A stretch of DNA of 42,922 nt from a virus. Under the pieces are notes generated by a model. It was given only the letters and a program-made list of their open reading frames with translations, was not told the origin of the DNA and made no database searches. Location of the stretch: IMG/VR virus record IMGVR_UViG_3300021067_000004, positions 1 through 42,922 of that record; one strand, given 5' to 3'. The translations under genes and the position numbers were made by a program. Below, piece after piece: positions 38,981-42,922 of this stretch; position 1 is the first letter of the stretch; each line of letters starts with the position of its first letter.

Positions 38981-41263
38981 ATGGCCTCAATCTTCGACAA
39001 CATCGTGGCTCCCGGGCAGCGCGCCAATGTTCCGCAGGTCAGCACGCGATCGGCGGGGCTATCCGGGCAAGTCACCGCTCCCGCGTTCCGACAGGACCCG
39101 GTGTCTCAGCAACGCGGCAACGTCCTATCGGGTCAGGTCGGTAATCTCGGGGCATCGGCGCCCACGAGCAACCCGTTTGCGCCCAGGCCAGCGGCGCAAG
39201 GCCCCGCGCAGTCGGCCGCTCCTGCGACGCCGATGATTGCCAGCGCCGCGCCCGTCGTCGACCAGGGCGTTTTTGGCGGGCCGCTCGCGCAGGGCATGTA
39301 CACGCAGAGCGAGCAGATGCAGAGCCAGCACTGGCAGGCGAAGCCGCTGGTACAAGCATCTCAGGCGCTCGGAGCCAACATCCAGAATCAGGGCTCGGCG
39401 GTCGCGAACCAGCAGCAAGCTCAGGCCGGCGCATTCAACGCAGCGGGTCAGAACTTCAAGGCCGGCGCCCAATCGGTGGCCCCGCGCTTCGACATCGGCG
39501 CGAGCGTCCCGACGTACGGCGGCACGGCGGCCCCGCGCGCGCTGAGCACGAGCCAGCTGGGAGGCACGCCGCAAGCGGCGAGCGTCGGCAATGTCAACCC
39601 GGGCTCGCTCGGAGCAATCTCCAACGTCGCGGGGCAGCTGGGCGGCGGCTACCAAGTGGGTAACGTCGGTGGCATCGCGGGGCAGCTGGGCGCCGCGCCG
39701 ACGGTCGGTCAGGTCGGGAACATCCAGATGCAGGCGGGCCCGGGCGCGATCGCGGGGCAGCTCGGCAACCAGGGCGCATTCAACGCGGACCAGGCCGGCA
39801 TGCTCCAGCGCTTGAACGGCTTCCTCGACGCTCCCGACGGGCCGAGCGTCGCGGAGGCTCAGCTCCAGCAGGCGCAATCCGACAACATGGCCAACCTCAT
39901 TGGCGCGGCGCGGTCGGGGCGCGGCGGCGCCGGCTCTCAAGCTCAGGCGCTCCGCGGCGCGATGAGCGAGGGTAGCGCGATCATGAGCGACACCGCCGGC
40001 CAGCTTGCGACGCTCCGCGCGCAAGAGGCCGACATGCTCAAAAACCGCCAGCTCTCTGCCATCGGTCTCGGTGGACAGATGAGCGAGGCGCAGCGCGCGC
40101 AGGACCTCGGATTCCGCGGCCAGAATCTGAGCGCGCTCCAGGGTGACCAGAGCGTCGCCCTAGGCTCGCGCGGCCAGGACCTTCAGGCGGCAATGGCCAA
40201 CCAGGGCACCCAGACGGCGCTCGAGCAGCTCCAGGCCCAGACGGCGCTCGGCGCCAGGGGCCAGAACCTCTCGGCGCTCCAGGGTGACCAGAGCACGGCG
40301 CTCGGGCTCGAGGGACTCCGCGCGCAGACGGCGGTCAACCAGCGCGGCCAGGACCTCGGGGCGCTCACCGCCGACCAGCAGGCGTCCGTTGCCGCTCGCG
40401 GGCAGAACCTCTCGGCGCTCCAGGGCAATCAGTCGACGGCGGCTCAGATGGGCCTCGGTAACCTCCAGGCGCAGCTCGGGGCGCGCGGTCAGGACCTGTC
40501 GCTGCTCCAGGGCAATCAGCAGACGGCGCTCGGCGCGCGTGGCCAGGACGTGTCGCGTGAGCTCGGGATCGCCAACGTCAACATGGGCATGCGCGGCCAG
40601 GACGCGGGCGTGTTGATGGCGGACGCTGACCGCAATCTTGCGGGACAACGGCTGGGTCTGGACGCAGGGCTCGGTTACGGCGGGCTCGCGAATCAGGCCA
40701 ATGCGACCGGCTTGAACTTCCTCAGCCAGGCGAATCAGCAGGGCCTGGCGGGCCAGGGACTCGCCAACGACCTGACGCAGTCGCTGCTGGCGAATCAGAC
40801 GAGCCTGATCAACACGGACGTTGGCGGCCGGTACGGCGTTCGCTCGGCTGATGCCGGTTCACCTGACCAGATGGGATTCGGCGAGCAGCTGGCGCTGAAC
40901 ACTATCGGTGGGCTAGCTGGCGGCGCCGGGCAAGCGCTAGGCAAGGTCGCGCTCAGCGACGAGCGCGCGAAGGAAAGCATCCAGGGCCTGGATAGCATCA
41001 AGGCAAAACTGGACGAGCACCTTCGTGCCGCGCCAGCCCACGGCTACCGTTACCGCCCTGGATTCGGCGAGGATACCGAGACGGAGCGCGCCGGTCCCAT
41101 GGCGCAGGACCTCGAGCGCTCGCCATTCGGGCGCGACATAGTCAAGGTCGGCGCAGACGGCTACCGGCGAGTCGACACCGGGCGGCTCGCGCTGGTCAAC
41201 CACGCCGCGCTCAGCAGCATGCGCAGCGAGCTCGACGCGCTCAAGAAGCAGCTGGAGGCCTGA
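38981..41263 (+). CDS. Repetitive virion protein with C-terminal S74-like chaperone domain
   Basis: 760 aa. The N-terminal half is Gln/Gly/Ala-rich (GQLGGGYQVGNVGGIAGQLG). Residues about 370-560 contain seven or more 18-20-residue repeats of the form ARGQNLSALQGDQSTALG, probably a helical stack or coiled coil. From about 665: SDERAKESIQGLDSIKAKL, GYRYRPG, GPMAQDLERSPFG, RRVDTGRLALVNHAALSSM, then a final coiled coil. This is the intramolecular-chaperone (endosialidase S74) layout, where the Ser of SDER is the usual autocleavage residue. Such domains trimerise fibres, so this may be a needle or internal core protein that matures by self-cleavage. Confidence 0.65.
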   Translation: MASIFDNIVAPGQRANVPQVSTRSAGLSGQVTAPAFRQDPVSQQRGNVLSGQVGNLGASAPTSNPFAPRPAAQGPAQSAAPATPMIASAAPVVDQGVFGGPLAQGMYTQSEQMQSQHWQAKPLVQASQALGANIQNQGSAVANQQQAQAGAFNAAGQNFKAGAQSVAPRFDIGASVPTYGGTAAPRALSTSQLGGTPQAASVGNVNPGSLGAISNVAGQLGGGYQVGNVGGIAGQLGAAPTVGQVGNIQMQAGPGAIAGQLGNQGAFNADQAGMLQRLNGFLDAPDGPSVAEAQLQQAQSDNMANLIGAARSGRGGAGSQAQALRGAMSEGSAIMSDTAGQLATLRAQEADMLKNRQLSAIGLGGQMSEAQRAQDLGFRGQNLSALQGDQSVALGSRGQDLQAAMANQGTQTALEQLQAQTALGARGQNLSALQGDQSTALGLEGLRAQTAVNQRGQDLGALTADQQASVAARGQNLSALQGNQSTAAQMGLGNLQAQLGARGQDLSLLQGNQQTALGARGQDVSRELGIANVNMGMRGQDAGVLMADADRNLAGQRLGLDAGLGYGGLANQANATGLNFLSQANQQGLAGQGLANDLTQSLLANQTSLINTDVGGRYGVRSADAGSPDQMGFGEQLALNTIGGLAGGAGQALGKVALSDERAKESIQGLDSIKAKLDEHLRAAPAHGYRYRPGFGEDTETERAGPMAQDLERSPFGRDIVKVGADGYRRVDTGRLALVNHAALSSMRSELDALKKQLEA
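40111..40660 (+). repeat. RGQNL-ALQG repeat array
   Basis: In-frame units coding for (A/F/S)RGQ(N/D)L-x-(A/L)LQG-(D/N)Q-type motifs, 18-20 residues each, at least seven copies, with DNA identity high enough to indicate tandem duplication. Confidence 0.75.
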
Positions 41264-42922
41264 TGTTCCGAGGATTCGAGCCAGACCCCGAGATTTCAGA
41301 TCCAACCGACCCGGATTTCGGGACCGGCATCTGGCAGTACGAGGACGGCACGAGCATGTACGGCCAAGGCGACCCGGAGGAAGCTCGGCGCTTGTACAAG
41401 CCACCGGCGCCCCCGCCCGCGCGCGAAGCGCCCGAGCCGCCACCGATGCTCGCCAGGCCCGAGACTGCGCCGGTCGATCAGCAGACACAGCGTCCCGCCG
41501 CGGCCCCAGCTCCCGCCGAGCCCGAATCCAGCATCCGCATCCCGAAGGCGAGCCGCATCGCCTACGTGCACAACAATCCGGGCAACCTCAAATACGTGGG
41601 CCAGGCCGGGGCGTCGCGTGGAGAGCCAGCGGAGGATGGTGGGCACTGGGCCGCGTTCGAGTCGCCCGAGGATGGTATCGCTGCGCTGAACCGGCAGGTG
41701 GAGATCGACGCCGCGCGCGGCAAGACCGTGGGTGAGTTCATCACCAAGTACGCGCCACCCTCGAGCAACGACACGAGCCTGTACATCCAGCAGGCCAGCG
41801 CCTCGCTCGGCGCGGACCCGAGCGTGAAGCTCGCCGACCTGCCACGGGACCGCGTGGTCGCGTTCATGGCGCAAAAGGAGAGCGGGACGGAGCTGGGAGG
41901 CTCGGGCCTGCCTGAGCAGAGCGCCGCGCGGCGCGCCCCGGGCGCCGGCTTGCCCGGCTCCTTTCAGGGGATGCCCGCCGCCACAGCGGAGATTCGCGGG
42001 ACTCCGCTCTCTCCCGAGCAGCTCCAGGCGAATCAGCAGGGCGTATACGACCGCACCATGAGCGCGGCCGGCGCCGTCCAGGCAGCGACCCAGGCGCGAC
42101 TGGAGGGCCGCGAGGAGGCGCTCGCCGTCGTCCAGGCCAACCACCAGTCATTCATGGGCGACCAGCAGCGCCAGCTCCAGGCGCGCACGGCAGCGAAGCT
42201 AGAGGCCGAGCAAAACATCAAGACAGCCATGGCTACCCAGCTCGACCCGGGCCGACTCATCAAGCAGATGAGCACGGGAGATGTGATTCTCGGAGCCGTC
42301 GCGCTCGCGCTCGGCGGGCTCGGCCAGACGCTCCAGCAGCGCGGCGGGCAGCGCGGCGCCACGAACGGCGCGCTCGACATGATGCAGAAGGCGATCGACA
42401 ACGACATCGAGCAGCAGAAGGAAGACAAGAAGAGCCGCGTTGCACACTGGACGCGCGTGTTCGGTGACGAGGAGATGGGTATCAAGGCCGCGCGCGCGGA
42501 GATGTACAACGCGGCGGGCCAGTTCGCTCAGTTCCAGGCGCAGCAAAAGGCAACCAACGCGGATATCCAGGCGCAGATGCTGCAGGATTCAGCGGCGCTC
42601 ATGGCCAAGGGCCAGGCTGAGGTTCAGGGGCTCGTGGACAAGGAGAACGAGCGAGTCAGCATCCGGTACGCGCCTCCGCCGCCGCCTCCGGCTGGTGCCG
42701 GAGCAATCGACGCCTTCGCCAAGCAGCTCGCTGCGCGCAAGGCATACGAGGATGCGGGCGCGACGCCCGAACAGCTCTCGGCCTTCGACAAGGCCATGGG
42801 CATCCCAAGCCCGGCCGGTGAAAGCGTCCGTTCACAGAAGACGCGAGAGGACAAGGAGGCCGTGGCGCGCAAGGATCAGGAGCTGTCCGAGTCGGAAGGC
42901 AAAGCCGAGGCAGCGTGGCAGA
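41263..42922 (+). CDS. Virion protein with lysozyme-like domain (5' part; continues at 1-489)
   Basis: Starts ATG 41263 (TGATG overlap); 553 codons here, and in the circle it ends at 489 (673 aa). Pro-rich N-terminus (YKPPAPPPAREAPEPP), then a domain at about 95-213: YVHNNPGNLKYVGQAGA, FESPEDGIAALNRQV, FITKYAPPSSNDTSLYI, FMAQKESGTE. This pattern, NNPGN...KYAPP...Y, recurs in phage virion proteins related to PRD1-type P5/lysozyme-like annotation and is thought to act on peptidoglycan; I see no certain catalytic Glu. A hydrophobic helix (about 340-358, DVILGAVALALGGLGQTL) and long helices follow. Likely an internal virion protein that helps the genome cross the cell wall. Confidence 0.7.
   Translation, partial: MFRGFEPDPEISDPTDPDFGTGIWQYEDGTSMYGQGDPEEARRLYKPPAPPPAREAPEPPPMLARPETAPVDQQTQRPAAAPAPAEPESSIRIPKASRIAYVHNNPGNLKYVGQAGASRGEPAEDGGHWAAFESPEDGIAALNRQVEIDAARGKTVGEFITKYAPPSSNDTSLYIQQASASLGADPSVKLADLPRDRVVAFMAQKESGTELGGSGLPEQSAARRAPGAGLPGSFQGMPAATAEIRGTPLSPEQLQANQQGVYDRTMSAAGAVQAATQARLEGREEALAVVQANHQSFMGDQQRQLQARTAAKLEAEQNIKTAMATQLDPGRLIKQMSTGDVILGAVALALGGLGQTLQQRGGQRGATNGALDMMQKAIDNDIEQQKEDKKSRVAHWTRVFGDEEMGIKAARAEMYNAAGQFAQFQAQQKATNADIQAQMLQDSAALMAKGQAEVQGLVDKENERVSIRYAPPPPPPAGAGAIDAFAKQLAARKAYEDAGATPEQLSAFDKAMGIPSPAGESVRSQKTREDKEAVARKDQELSESEGKAEAAWQ
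42796..42922. repeat. Terminal overlap copy B (circular contig join)
   Basis: Exact copy of bases 1-127. Removing one copy leaves a circle of 42,795 bp. It falls inside the gene that starts at 41263 and finishes at 489 after wrapping. Confidence 0.95.

Noticed and set aside
1-42922. CRISPR arrays, insertion sequences, rRNA, or a second phage repressor of CI type
   Set aside because: No regularly spaced repeats, transposase signatures or long HTH repressor were seen on either strand.

Overview
The window is one complete, GC-rich temperate bacteriophage genome, linearised at an arbitrary point. Bases 1-127 are repeated exactly at 42796-42922, and one open frame runs through that join, so the real molecule is a circle (or circularly permuted) of about 42,795 bp. 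The morphogenesis set (portal, scaffold, adaptor, nozzle and large internal virion proteins, with no tape measure or contractile tail genes) points to a short-tailed, podovirus-like phage. The host is not named by the sequence. High GC, secreted and lipoprotein-like cargo genes and an attachment core that is the 3' half of a bacterial tRNA-Leu(GAG) fit a GC-rich Gram-negative such as a myxobacterium, but that is a guess.

Layout. 36.0-42.9 kb plus 1-4.9 kb: nozzle and internal virion/ejection proteins. 4.96-6.5 kb, minus strand: large terminase. 6.6-10.4 kb: portal, scaffold and a tandem-domain co-chaperonin. 10.4-11.1 kb: a small membrane protein and a ribbon-helix-helix regulator on the minus strand, then an operator-rich divergent control region. 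11.1-25.2 kb: a tightly overlapping early operon with tyrosine integrase (attP inside its 3' coding end), replication initiator with a probable internal origin, helicase loader, MazG-like pyrophosphatase, DnaA domain IV protein, SF2 helicase plus DNA methyltransferase, a 5'-3' exonuclease fused to an annealing protein, VRR-NUC-like nuclease, low-complexity repeat proteins and the small terminase. 25.4-34.0 kb: major capsid protein, minor head proteins, a secreted metzincin-like protease, head-tail adaptor and a giant repetitive fibre. 34.0-34.6 kb, minus strand: two exported small proteins. 34.7-36.0 kb: lysis cassette with an M15-type endolysin.

Regulation. Three near-identical promoter/operator elements (CCTACGTC, 20-21 nt, GACGTAGG, the right arm supplying a TTGACG -35 box) stand before portal, capsid and lysis/nozzle transcription units and look like a phage late regulon. 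A second motif, GTCATTACAAT, lies at the regulator gene, the integrase operon (variant), a mid-operon promoter and the exported-protein operon, and is the likely target of the ribbon-helix-helix protein.

The most unusual feature is a 72-nt cloverleaf on the minus strand between the convergent ends of a coiled-coil gene and the terminase (4871-4942). It has all tRNA arms, but in circularly permuted order: 3' half first, then 5' half, with the acceptor ends joined by 5 nt and the anticodon loop open. The 5' half continues into a loop like that of tRNA-Arg(UCU). Other notable designs are the exonuclease-annealase fusion, the two-domain GroES-like protein, and an integrase reading frame that integration itself would cut. 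No gene-free stretch exceeds 300 bases; the longest is 25168-25453.
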